DNA from: an uncultured Prevotella sp.
GTDB lineage: Bacteria > Bacteroidota > Bacteroidia > Bacteroidales > Bacteroidaceae
Reading direction: 5' to 3'
DNA length: 64,000 nt
Assembly (NCBI GenBank): GCA_946405145.1
Contig: CAMJGE010000011.1
Location: 1 to 64,000 of the forward strand
This document shows positions 22,953 through 32,099 of the stretch, one piece after another (position 1 is the stretch's first letter; each line of letters starts with the position of its first letter). The notes under the pieces are model-generated. The model made no database searches. It was not told the origin of the DNA and was given only the letters and a program-made list of their open reading frames with translations. The position numbers and the translations under genes were made by a program.

Positions 22953-24353
22953 TTAATAGCCAGGATTCTGAACCAGTGTAGGATCGTAGTCGATCTCACG
23001 CTGTGGGATAGGCCAGATAGCCTTATCGTCCTTACCACCGATCTCTTGATTCACCTGGTTAATAACGCTCTTGTTGTTACGCCAGTAAGCGAAGGCAATC
23101 TGGTTCTCAGCGAAGAACTCCTTCTTGTACTCGAAGAGGATGTCGTCGATGGTTACAGAAGCAACATCTTCATAATCAGCTACGCGGTTCTCTTCGATAG
23201 CGTTGATGTATGCAGCAGCTGCAGCACCGTTGTTGTTAGCCTTCAGCTCAGCCTCGGCAGCAATCAGGTAAAGCTCTGACAGACGGATGATCTTTGGGTT
23301 GTTCACGTAGATACCGTCACGACCAGGATACTTGGCAGGGAAGAAGTGAGTGCCAGCTACACCACTTACACTCTGCTCCTTGATTACCTTAGAACGGATA
23401 TCCTCGGGGTGAGCCAACAGGTAGGTCAGGGTCTCACCTTTGTCAGCCAGTGCGCACTCAGGATAACCATTAGCATCGCAATAGTAACCCAGAGAGTTAC
23501 GCTGAGGGTTGTAGTTTGAGGTGATCAGCAGCTCGAAGATTGACTCAGAAGTACCCTCCTGTGCCCATACCTTGTCGTAGTTGCTCTGGTTGTAGAGCTC
23601 ATAGTCACTATCTTCAATCACCTTCTTGGCATCAGCCAGGGCTGCTGCATAGTTGCCAGCATAGAGGTTGGCACGCGCACGCAGAGCCAGTGCAGAGAAG
23701 TAGTTATGAAAACCTGTGCCGTTGTTAGAGCCTTCGCCCATCAGATCCATGGCCTTTGTCAGGTCAGAGATGATCAGGTCATAAGTCTCTTTCAGAGTAG
23801 CACGTGAGCCCTTGTAGTCAGGAGCATATACCTCTGTGCTCAGCACGATACCAGAGTTGGCTGCGTTCACGTCGGCTGCAGCTGTCGGGATATGAGCGAA
23901 GATACGAGCCAGGTCGAAGTGCAGCATACCACGCCAAGCATAGAGCTGACCCTGAAGGTTCTTTACCTCATCGGTAACCTCCAACTTGGCAGAGAGTTCC
24001 AGAGCCTTGTTACAGTTGGCAATGGCCTTGTAATAGTAATAATAGGCATTACCAGGCAGCTCGTCATTCTTTGTAATCGTATATCTTGCAATACCAGAGC
24101 TCTGACCATAGTCGTCAACAACCTTGAACTCATTGGTCAGAAGGTCTGCATAGATACCAAAATCTGCACCATAGGTCATGCGGTCTTCAGACAGAAGATA
24201 ACCGATACCGTTCACAGCATTCTGCAGGTCTGACTCCGTGGTGATGGCGATATCCTCACCGAGCGAAGTAGAAGGCAGTGTGTCGAGATCACAGGAAGTA
24301 AGAGCCATTCCTGCAAACAGTCCAAATGCTAAATATATCTTTTTCATATTCAT
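22953..24353 (-). CDS. SusD/RagB family nutrient-binding lipoprotein (left pair)
   Basis: Lipobox ALTSCDLDTLPS; SusD-type TPR region; C-terminal IWPIPQREIDYDPTLVQNPGY. Confidence 0.93.
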   Translation of the reverse strand: MNMKKIYLAFGLFAGMALTSCDLDTLPSTSLGEDIAITTESDLQNAVNGIGYLLSEDRMTYGADFGIYADLLTNEFKVVDDYGQSSGIARYTITKNDELPGNAYYYYYKAIANCNKALELSAKLEVTDEVKNLQGQLYAWRGMLHFDLARIFAHIPTAAADVNAANSGIVLSTEVYAPDYKGSRATLKETYDLIISDLTKAMDLMGEGSNNGTGFHNYFSALALRARANLYAGNYAAALADAKKVIEDSDYELYNQSNYDKVWAQEGTSESIFELLITSNYNPQRNSLGYYCDANGYPECALADKGETLTYLLAHPEDIRSKVIKEQSVSGVAGTHFFPAKYPGRDGIYVNNPKIIRLSELYLIAAEAELKANNNGAAAAAYINAIEENRVADYEDVASVTIDDILFEYKKEFFAENQIAFAYWRNNKSVINQVNQEIGGKDDKAIWPIPQREIDYDPTLVQNPGY

Positions 24354-24380
24354 TTTCCTTTATATTATTTTGTTTCCACT

Positions 24381-27300
24381 TTAGAATGACACATTCAGAC
24401 CAAACAGGAACTGGCGTGTCGGAGGAGTATCCGTCTGACGGTAACCATTCACGTCAACATCAGGATCAACATTCTTCGTTGCGCAGTAGATCATGAACGG
24501 ATTGGTGGTACGGAAATATACACGCAGGGTGTTGATATACTTCTTGAAAGCAGGAATGTTGTAACCCAAGGTGATATCACGTACGCGGATGTTGTCAGTA
24601 GATTTAATCGTACGAGAAGAGAACTTGTCTGAACGATAGGGGTTACCATAGATAGGCTTCGGGTTATCAACCACGTCGCCGGGCTGCTTCCAGTAGTTAC
24701 CATAAACAGAGCTGTGAACGTTGAATGTACCAATACGGACACCGTCACTGTAGTTCAGGAAGTAACCAGGATAGTCGAACATGTCAGCACCGAACTGATA
24801 AGAGATCATGAATGACAGGTCGAAGTCCTTGTAACGGAAGGTGTTGGTCAAACCACCGAGTACATCGGGCACAGCCTTGCCAACGATACCCTTGCCAGCC
24901 TTTGAGTAAGAGTTGGTCACACCCTGAGAGTGATCCTCAGGATCTACCCAGAACTCACCAAGACCAGTCTCTGGATCTACGCCCTTGAACTCAGGCAGAT
25001 AGAAGGTGTGCATTGACTCACCCTCACGGAGCAGGTACATGTTACCGTCACCATACTGCACGTCATCACCGTTAGGCAGCTCCTTGATCTTGATCTTCTG
25101 CCATGTCAGGTTGAAGTCGGTAGTCCAGCTGAAGTCCTTAGTCTTAATGTTCTGTGAGCTCAGTGTGAACTCAAGACCGCTGTTTCTCAGCTTACCAAGG
25201 TTGTTCATCTTGCTTGAGAAACCAGTGATGTATGACACAGGAGTAGCGAAGAGCAGATCGGTAGTCAGCTTATTGTAGTACTCAAAGGTCAGGCTTACAC
25301 GGTTAAACAGTGTCCAGTCGAGACCGATGTTGAAGTTCTTAGACTTCTCCCAAGTCAGATCCTTGTTACCAGATGCACTCCAGTAGAAGGCACCGTTTGT
25401 ACCATAACCGCCAGAGGTAGCGTAGCGAGCCATATACTCGTACATGTCAGTAGGCAGGTTACCGTTAGTACCGTAAGATACACGGAGCTTCAAGTCAGAG
25501 AAGAGCTTGCTGTCCTTCAGGAAGTTCTCCTTAGACAGACGCCAAGCGGCAGATACTGACCAGAAGTTTGACCAGCGGTTGTCGGCTGACAGACGAGAAG
25601 AACCGTCACGACGGAAGCTGGCTGCTACATAATACTTATTGTCATAGTTGTAATCAACCTTACCCAGCCAAGAGCAGAGGATTGACTCATAAGCAGCACT
25701 ACCAGTCTGGTATGACTGACCGTTAGAGAGCTCAGGCAGCTTAGAGGTGCCATAGTTCTTGGCAGAAGCTGTCATATAAAGCATCTTACGGTTCTCGTAC
25801 TCATAACCTGCCAGTGCATTGATAGTGTGCAGACCGAAGCTCTTGTCCCAAGCCAGGGTGTTAGAAGATGTCAAGGTCTTGTTGGTGAAGTCCCAACGCT
25901 GGCCAAGACCCTGCAGTGACTCACCGTTCACGCTCTGGGGTGCCCAGAACTCCTGCAGTTTGTTGTCAGTATAGTCATAACCGAAGATGGTACGTACTGT
26001 GAAGTTATAAGGCAGCTTCACCTCAGCCTCGGCATTACTCATGCTACGCATGATGTTTGACTTCACGAACTCAGCATATTCGCCAGTATCCTGACCGAAC
26101 ATATTGTTGGGGTTACCAACCTTACCAAAGGCAACGTCATTGTTGTAAGTGCCGTCGGGATTCAGATTCTCTGCTGTAGGATCGAGTGAGTACAGTACAG
26201 ACCATGGTGTGGTAGTTCCAAAACCCTGCTCCTGACTGCTCTGGTCACGATTACCCTTTGTGTCAGAGAATGAGATCATCTGCTTAACACCAACCTTCAA
26301 CCAGTCGGTCACTTTGTGATCCACGTTTACACGACCGCTGTAACGCTGGAACTGGCTGCCCTTTACAACACCTTTGCTGTCGTTGTAACCCAGACCAATA
26401 TAGAACTTGGTCTTCTCGCTACCACCATCGATAGAGAGCTGATGGTCCTGAGTCAGAGCTGAGTGGTAAACCTGATCATACCAGTTAGTATCTGTTGAGC
26501 CCTCATAGTCATGGAACCAGCCATTAGCAGCTTCTAATCTGCCAGCTTCAGCATAATCTCTTGTATTATAGTCTCCGTACAGATCATCTTCAGAATAATA
26601 CAACTTCAAGAAGTTTGTAAGACCATCAGTCCAATACTCCTTCAACTGAGAAGCGTTCATGCGATCCATAGCGCTCTTGACAGCAATCTGCTGCCAACCG
26701 ATCTGCATATCGTAGTGAACGTTGGTCTTGCCAGTCTTACCCTTCTTGGTGGTGATGATGATCACACCGTTGGCAGCACGTGAACCGTACAGAGAAGCAG
26801 CGGCAGCATCCTTCAGGATGGTCATGCTCTCGATATCGTTCGGGTTGAGTGATGCCAGAATAGACTGTGACTTAATGTCTGATGACATGTAACCGTCTGA
26901 GTTAGCCAGTACGGGCACACCGTCGATAACGTACAGAGGCTGTGTAGAACCATTGATAGAACCGATACCACGGATCAGGATGTTCTGGTCAGCACCTGGG
27001 TCACCGATAGAAGAACCTACACGTACACCAGCTACCTTACCTTCGAGTGACTTAACAAGCGAACCCTTCTCGGCAGACATGTCAGTGTCCTTCATGGTTG
27101 AAGCAGCACCGGTGAATGAAGCCTTCTTGGCTGTACCATAAGCAACTACAATCACCTCGTCGAGGGCTGCAGCGTCGCTCTTCAGAAATACACGCATACC
27201 GTTCTTGGCAGCAACGGTCTTACCCTCAAAGCCAAGATAAGTAATCTCCAACTGGTCTTTGCCAGCAGGAAGAACCACGTTGAAACGACCATTTACGTCA

Positions 27301-27461
27301 GTCAACATACCAGTACTTGTACCAACCACCTTAACGGCAGCACCGATGATGGGCTGACCGTCATCCTGTGAGAGGACAGTACCAGAAATCTTTGTTTGAG
27401 CCAGCGCTGTACCCATGCAAAGGAACATAGCGGCTAAAAACATCGTTAGTCTTTTTTTCAT
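24381..27461 (-). CDS. SusC/RagA family TonB-linked outer membrane protein (left pair)
   Basis: Start MKKRLTMFLAAMFLCMGTALA; CarboxypepD_reg-like domain GTVLSQDDGQPIIGAAVKV; plug IRGIGSINGSTQPLYVIDGVPV; barrel end RQFLFGLNVSF. Confidence 0.95.
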   Translation of the reverse strand: MKKRLTMFLAAMFLCMGTALAQTKISGTVLSQDDGQPIIGAAVKVVGTSTGMLTDVNGRFNVVLPAGKDQLEITYLGFEGKTVAAKNGMRVFLKSDAAALDEVIVVAYGTAKKASFTGAASTMKDTDMSAEKGSLVKSLEGKVAGVRVGSSIGDPGADQNILIRGIGSINGSTQPLYVIDGVPVLANSDGYMSSDIKSQSILASLNPNDIESMTILKDAAAASLYGSRAANGVIIITTKKGKTGKTNVHYDMQIGWQQIAVKSAMDRMNASQLKEYWTDGLTNFLKLYYSEDDLYGDYNTRDYAEAGRLEAANGWFHDYEGSTDTNWYDQVYHSALTQDHQLSIDGGSEKTKFYIGLGYNDSKGVVKGSQFQRYSGRVNVDHKVTDWLKVGVKQMISFSDTKGNRDQSSQEQGFGTTTPWSVLYSLDPTAENLNPDGTYNNDVAFGKVGNPNNMFGQDTGEYAEFVKSNIMRSMSNAEAEVKLPYNFTVRTIFGYDYTDNKLQEFWAPQSVNGESLQGLGQRWDFTNKTLTSSNTLAWDKSFGLHTINALAGYEYENRKMLYMTASAKNYGTSKLPELSNGQSYQTGSAAYESILCSWLGKVDYNYDNKYYVAASFRRDGSSRLSADNRWSNFWSVSAAWRLSKENFLKDSKLFSDLKLRVSYGTNGNLPTDMYEYMARYATSGGYGTNGAFYWSASGNKDLTWEKSKNFNIGLDWTLFNRVSLTFEYYNKLTTDLLFATPVSYITGFSSKMNNLGKLRNSGLEFTLSSQNIKTKDFSWTTDFNLTWQKIKIKELPNGDDVQYGDGNMYLLREGESMHTFYLPEFKGVDPETGLGEFWVDPEDHSQGVTNSYSKAGKGIVGKAVPDVLGGLTNTFRYKDFDLSFMISYQFGADMFDYPGYFLNYSDGVRIGTFNVHSSVYGNYWKQPGDVVDNPKPIYGNPYRSDKFSSRTIKSTDNIRVRDITLGYNIPAFKKYINTLRVYFRTTNPFMIYCATKNVDPDVDVNGYRQTDTPPTRQFLFGLNVSF

Positions 27462-27577
27462 AAATTCTCTCTTTTTGGTTATTAATGTTAAATATATAGT
27501 ATATTCTCTCATTTTTCCACCTTTTATATTATTATATAGAGCACTTAATCTTAACGTGACCTCTGCCTCAGAGGTGT
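27277..27577. repeat. 301-bp perfect inverted repeat, left copy (5' UTR, signal peptide and first ~61 codons of susC)
   Basis: Reverse complement compared line by line with 28790-29090: identical over 301 bp. Confidence 0.97.
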
Positions 27578-27607
27578 TGCTTTTTAGAGCTTTTTGACTT
27601 TGGGCTG

Positions 27608-27615
27608 CAAAAATA
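27608..27615 (-). promoter_or_regulatory. Candidate -7 box TATTTTTG reading toward the left susCD pair
   Basis: TAnnTTTG on the minus strand, about 30 bp outside the left inverted repeat; no equivalent match found upstream of the right susC. Confidence 0.55.
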
Positions 27616-27769
27616 ATGCATATTATTCTAAAAAACGAATAATTTTATAAAAAAATCACATTTCACTCCAAATTGTGAACACTTTTTAGTGATTCCTTTG
27701 ATTTATATCAATTAAAAAGTTTTAAGCACCTTTAACTTTCAAATGGTAATTTATCGCCCCAAAAATGCT

Positions 27770-28759
27770 TTAACTTTGATTATCTAAGACCTTTTTCAGT
27801 ATCTGTTGATTGGCATCATATAACCTGCTATCGTTTATCTGGCGGATATAGATGAGCGTATGCTGAGGATTGGCATGGCCAAGTGCTTTGGAGATAATAG
27901 CCAAATCGACATTACTATCATAAGCGATACTTGCCCAGGAATGACGCGATACATAAGATGTGAGATGGTTATCGATGGTAGCCATCTCACCTAACCGTTT
28001 TAACATGCGGTTATAGCGATTCAGCGTTTTCAGATATTCAGTATAAGACTCCTGTTCATCTGTAGCATGTATTAATGGGAACACATAGAGTCGGTTATCC
28101 TTTTGATAACGCTCTATGATTTCCAGCATACAGGATTCGATCTTGACCGTTACCTGCTGACCGGTCTTATGCCGATAATAGGTCAACTTGCCATCGGATA
28201 TCTGCGACCACTGCAGAAATGCCATATCAACGAAGGGCATGCCAAAAGCATAGAAGCTGAAAAGGAACAAATCACGTGCAACTGCCGCAAAAGAGCCGTC
28301 TTTTAGCTGGAGGCTTCTGAGCTTGTTGATGTCATCGGTAGAGATTGACCGCTTATCAGTGGCAGCAAGTCCTGTATAAACGTTCTTGAACAGATGGCGT
28401 TCTTCTTCGCCATAGATCTTAGCTGTTAAGGAACGTAGTGAACGCATATAGCATGAGATGGTGTTAGGCTTTACCATGCGTTTATGGAGCCAATGCTCAT
28501 AGTGTTGGAAGAGGCCACTGTCCAGACATACGTCAGTTGGCGATTCTAATAGGTAATCCTGAAACGAACGTAATGCAGTCAGATAGTTCTCAATTGTTGA
28601 TTGACTCATCACAGGTTTCTGCCGTTCAATTTCATCAGCTACTAACCTGCAGAATGCTTCTGCCTGCTTTTTTTCTTCCTTTTCATTTCGGTTCACCTCT
28701 TTGTTCTTCTCACTCTTGTGGAAATGAACATGCAATTCGAATTTGATTGAAAATGCCAT
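27770..28759 (-). CDS. Tyrosine recombinase / phage-integrase family, candidate invertase
   Basis: 329 aa; SAM-like N-terminal domain, YVSRHSWASIA box, LGHANPQHTLIYIR with catalytic Tyr. Confidence 0.92.
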   Translation of the reverse strand: MAFSIKFELHVHFHKSEKNKEVNRNEKEEKKQAEAFCRLVADEIERQKPVMSQSTIENYLTALRSFQDYLLESPTDVCLDSGLFQHYEHWLHKRMVKPNTISCYMRSLRSLTAKIYGEEERHLFKNVYTGLAATDKRSISTDDINKLRSLQLKDGSFAAVARDLFLFSFYAFGMPFVDMAFLQWSQISDGKLTYYRHKTGQQVTVKIESCMLEIIERYQKDNRLYVFPLIHATDEQESYTEYLKTLNRYNRMLKRLGEMATIDNHLTSYVSRHSWASIAYDSNVDLAIISKALGHANPQHTLIYIRQINDSRLYDANQQILKKVLDNQS

Positions 28760-28789
28760 TTTCTTAAATTTTAAATTAGATTATTGTGT

Positions 28790-29090
28790 ACACCTCTGAG
28801 GCAGAGGTCACGTTAAGATTAAGTGCTCTATATAATAATATAAAAGGTGGAAAAATGAGAGAATATACTATATATTTAACATTAATAACCAAAAAGAGAG
28901 AATTTATGAAAAAAAGACTAACGATGTTTTTAGCCGCTATGTTCCTTTGCATGGGTACAGCGCTGGCTCAAACAAAGATTTCTGGTACTGTCCTCTCACA
29001 GGATGACGGTCAGCCCATCATCGGTGCTGCCGTTAAGGTGGTTGGTACAAGTACTGGTATGTTGACTGACGTAAATGGTCGTTTCAACGT
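28790..29090. repeat. 301-bp perfect inverted repeat, right copy
   Basis: Reverse complement of 27277-27577. Confidence 0.97.
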
Positions 29091-32061
29091 CACTATGCCT
29101 GCTGACAGCAAGCAGTTGGAGATCAGTTATCTCGGTTATCTGTCTCAGACCGTTACTGCCAAGAACGGTATGCGTGTATTCCTGAAGAGTGATGCCAAGG
29201 CCCTCGACGAGGTGGTTGTAACCGCCATGGGTATCAGCCGCGACAAAAAGGCTCTGGGATATGCTGCTCAGGATCTGAAGGCTGAAGACCTGAACACGCT
29301 CGGTACAACATCTCTGGCAAGTGCTATTCAGGGTAAGCTGACCGGTGTTAGCGTACGTCCTTCATCAGGTGCTCCTGGTGCTTCTGCCCAGATCATCATC
29401 CGTGGTGCCCGTTCATTCGACGGAAACAATGCTCCTCTGTATGTAGTAGATGGTATGCCTATCGCTTCTACACCTGACTTCTCTACAGGTAACTCTGTAA
29501 CAGGTGCTGACTTCACCAACCGTAGCATTGATATCAACCCTGATGACATTGAGAACATCAGCGTGCTGAAGGGTCAGGCTGCTTCTGCCCTTTACGGTAT
29601 CCGTGCCTCTAACGGTGTGATCCTGATCACAACCAAGCGTGGTAGCAAGGCTACTCAGAAGCCTGTAGTAACCTTCTCTATGGACTTGAGTGCCCAGACA
29701 CTGAGCCGCAAGTTCAAGCATCAGGATGTATATGCTCAGGGTAGCAGCCAGGCTGCTTACAACCCCAACTCTTCTTCTACATGGGGTCCGAAGATCACTG
29801 ATCTGCCTAACGATCCTCGTTACGGTGGCAACGTTCAGAACGATTATACTGCAAACGGTCTGCACCAGGGTCAGTACTACAACCCGAAGTATGCCGCTGC
29901 CGGTCTCGACGGATGGACTACTCCTCAGACTTATGACAACGTAGGTGGTTTCTTCAACACTGGTTTCACTGAGAACGCTACATTCAACATCTCTCAGCGT
30001 AAGAATAACATCAGCTACTCTTTCGGTGTAAGCAACACTTATCAGACTGGTATCATTCCTTCTACAGGTCTGAATCGTACTGGTGCCCGTGCAGCTGTTG
30101 ACTATGAGATCAACGATCAGTGGAAGACTGGTTTCTCTGCAAACTACACTTCTACAAAGATCAATTCTGCTCCTGGTGCTAACAATGGTGTGGTTAACGT
30201 GGTTTACGGTGCTCCTGCTGAGTACGATCTCAACGGCACTCCTACTCACGCTCCTAACAACCCCAGTCAGCAGATTTCTTATCGTGCAACTAACTTCAAC
30301 AACCCAATCTGGTGGTCAAACAACGATGAGTTCCGTCAGCACACCAACCGTGTGTATGGTAACGCATACTTCGAGTTCTCTCCAAAGCTCGGTGTTGACT
30401 TCCTGAAGCTGACATTCCGTGAGCAGGCTGGTCTCGATGTATATACCACCGACAACCTGACTGTGGCTGAGGTTGGTTCTGCATACAACAACAAGGGTGA
30501 GGTTGAGGACTTCGGTGTTCAGCGTAACATCTTCAACAACCTGTTCACCATCAACTTCAACGCTCAGCTGGGTGCTGAGAAGGAGTGGGATCTCGGCCTG
30601 TTGCTGGGTAACGAGTTCAACCACGACTACAGCCGTAGCTGGGATTACGATGCTTCTGGTCTGTCATGGTATGGTCAGCCCGTTATTGAGAACGCTGCTA
30701 ACATGGACTACTGGTCAATGTCTCATGGTCAGGAGCGTACACTCGGTTTCTTCTTCCAGGCCACTGCAAGTTGGAAGAACATGCTCTATCTGACTGTTAC
30801 CGGTCGTAACGACGTTGTATCTACAATGCCTCGTGGCAACCGTTCATTCTTCTATCCCTCAGTATCACTGGGCTGGATCTTCACAGAGCTTCCCGCTCTG
30901 AAGGACAAGAGCTTCCTGTCTTATGGTAAGCTGCGTGCTTCATACGCTCAGGTAGGTCAGGCTGGTACTTATCGTGAGAACTACTACTACACACCTTCTT
31001 ACGGTAGCGGTATGTATGTATATACTCCTATTGCTTACCCGATGGGTGGTGCAAAGAGCTATGTACCTTACTATGTATCATTCGACCCGAACCTGAAGCC
31101 TCAGAACACTACCAACTATGAGTTTGGTGTTGACCTGAACTTCTTCAAGAACCGCATCCGCTTCGAATATACCGCCAGCTATCAGGATGTTAAGGATCAG
31201 ATCTTCGACGTTCCTACAGCAGGTTCTACTGGTTACCAGTATCTGCGTACCAACGCTGGTCGCATGACAACATGGGCTCATGAGTTCTCACTGAATGCAA
31301 GCATTCTGCAGCATAAGGACTACAACTTGGATCTGGGTGTGAACTTCACATCAGTATCTAATAAGGTTAAGGAGCTGGCTCCTGGCGTAGAGAGCATCAT
31401 GCTTGGTGGTTTCGTTGAGCCTCAGGTTCGTGCTCAGGCAGGTTACAGCTATCCTAACATCTACGGTGTTGCCTTCAAGCGCACTGAGGACGGTCAGCTG
31501 CTGCTGGCAGACGGTCTGCCTCAGGGTACTTCATCAAGTGAGAACATCGGTGAGTGTGCGCCTGACTTCAATATGGGCTTCAACCTGAAGGCTAACTACA
31601 AGCGCCTGTCACTCTCTGCTACACTCGACTGGCAGAAGGGCGGTAAGATGTACGCTGGTACCATCCTGACCATGAACTGGTTCGGTGCTACCATGGCTTC
31701 TCTTGACTACCGTGAGGGCACTATGATTGCTGAGGGTATCGACGAGGCTACAGGTCTGAAGAACACTGTTGAGGTAAGCAAGCAGGACTACTATATGGCT
31801 TACAACGACATCACCGAGGCAGGTATCTTCGACACCAGCTTCTGGAAGCTCCGTGACGTAACTCTGGACTACAGACTTCCTAAGTTCTGGGGTATCGACA
31901 TGAATGTCTTCGCTTTCGCACGTAACATCCTCATCTGGGCTAAGATGCCAGACCTGGATCCTGAGAACTCACAGGGTAACGGTAACATGAGTGGTTACTT
32001 CGAGCGTTTCTCTACACCTAGCACATCAAGCTTCGGTGGTGGTCTGAAGATCACATTCTAA
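28906..32061 (+). CDS. SusC/RagA family TonB-linked outer membrane protein (right pair)
   Basis: Same N-terminal ~61 aa as the left SusC, then diverges; plug IRGARSFDGNNAPLYVVDGMPI; C-terminal GGGLKITF. Confidence 0.95.
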   Translation: MKKRLTMFLAAMFLCMGTALAQTKISGTVLSQDDGQPIIGAAVKVVGTSTGMLTDVNGRFNVTMPADSKQLEISYLGYLSQTVTAKNGMRVFLKSDAKALDEVVVTAMGISRDKKALGYAAQDLKAEDLNTLGTTSLASAIQGKLTGVSVRPSSGAPGASAQIIIRGARSFDGNNAPLYVVDGMPIASTPDFSTGNSVTGADFTNRSIDINPDDIENISVLKGQAASALYGIRASNGVILITTKRGSKATQKPVVTFSMDLSAQTLSRKFKHQDVYAQGSSQAAYNPNSSSTWGPKITDLPNDPRYGGNVQNDYTANGLHQGQYYNPKYAAAGLDGWTTPQTYDNVGGFFNTGFTENATFNISQRKNNISYSFGVSNTYQTGIIPSTGLNRTGARAAVDYEINDQWKTGFSANYTSTKINSAPGANNGVVNVVYGAPAEYDLNGTPTHAPNNPSQQISYRATNFNNPIWWSNNDEFRQHTNRVYGNAYFEFSPKLGVDFLKLTFREQAGLDVYTTDNLTVAEVGSAYNNKGEVEDFGVQRNIFNNLFTINFNAQLGAEKEWDLGLLLGNEFNHDYSRSWDYDASGLSWYGQPVIENAANMDYWSMSHGQERTLGFFFQATASWKNMLYLTVTGRNDVVSTMPRGNRSFFYPSVSLGWIFTELPALKDKSFLSYGKLRASYAQVGQAGTYRENYYYTPSYGSGMYVYTPIAYPMGGAKSYVPYYVSFDPNLKPQNTTNYEFGVDLNFFKNRIRFEYTASYQDVKDQIFDVPTAGSTGYQYLRTNAGRMTTWAHEFSLNASILQHKDYNLDLGVNFTSVSNKVKELAPGVESIMLGGFVEPQVRAQAGYSYPNIYGVAFKRTEDGQLLLADGLPQGTSSSENIGECAPDFNMGFNLKANYKRLSLSATLDWQKGGKMYAGTILTMNWFGATMASLDYREGTMIAEGIDEATGLKNTVEVSKQDYYMAYNDITEAGIFDTSFWKLRDVTLDYRLPKFWGIDMNVFAFARNILIWAKMPDLDPENSQGNGNMSGYFERFSTPSTSSFGGGLKITF

Positions 32062-32099
32062 TTAGTGAAGTAATTAATCATTAAGAAAACAGAAAGAAT

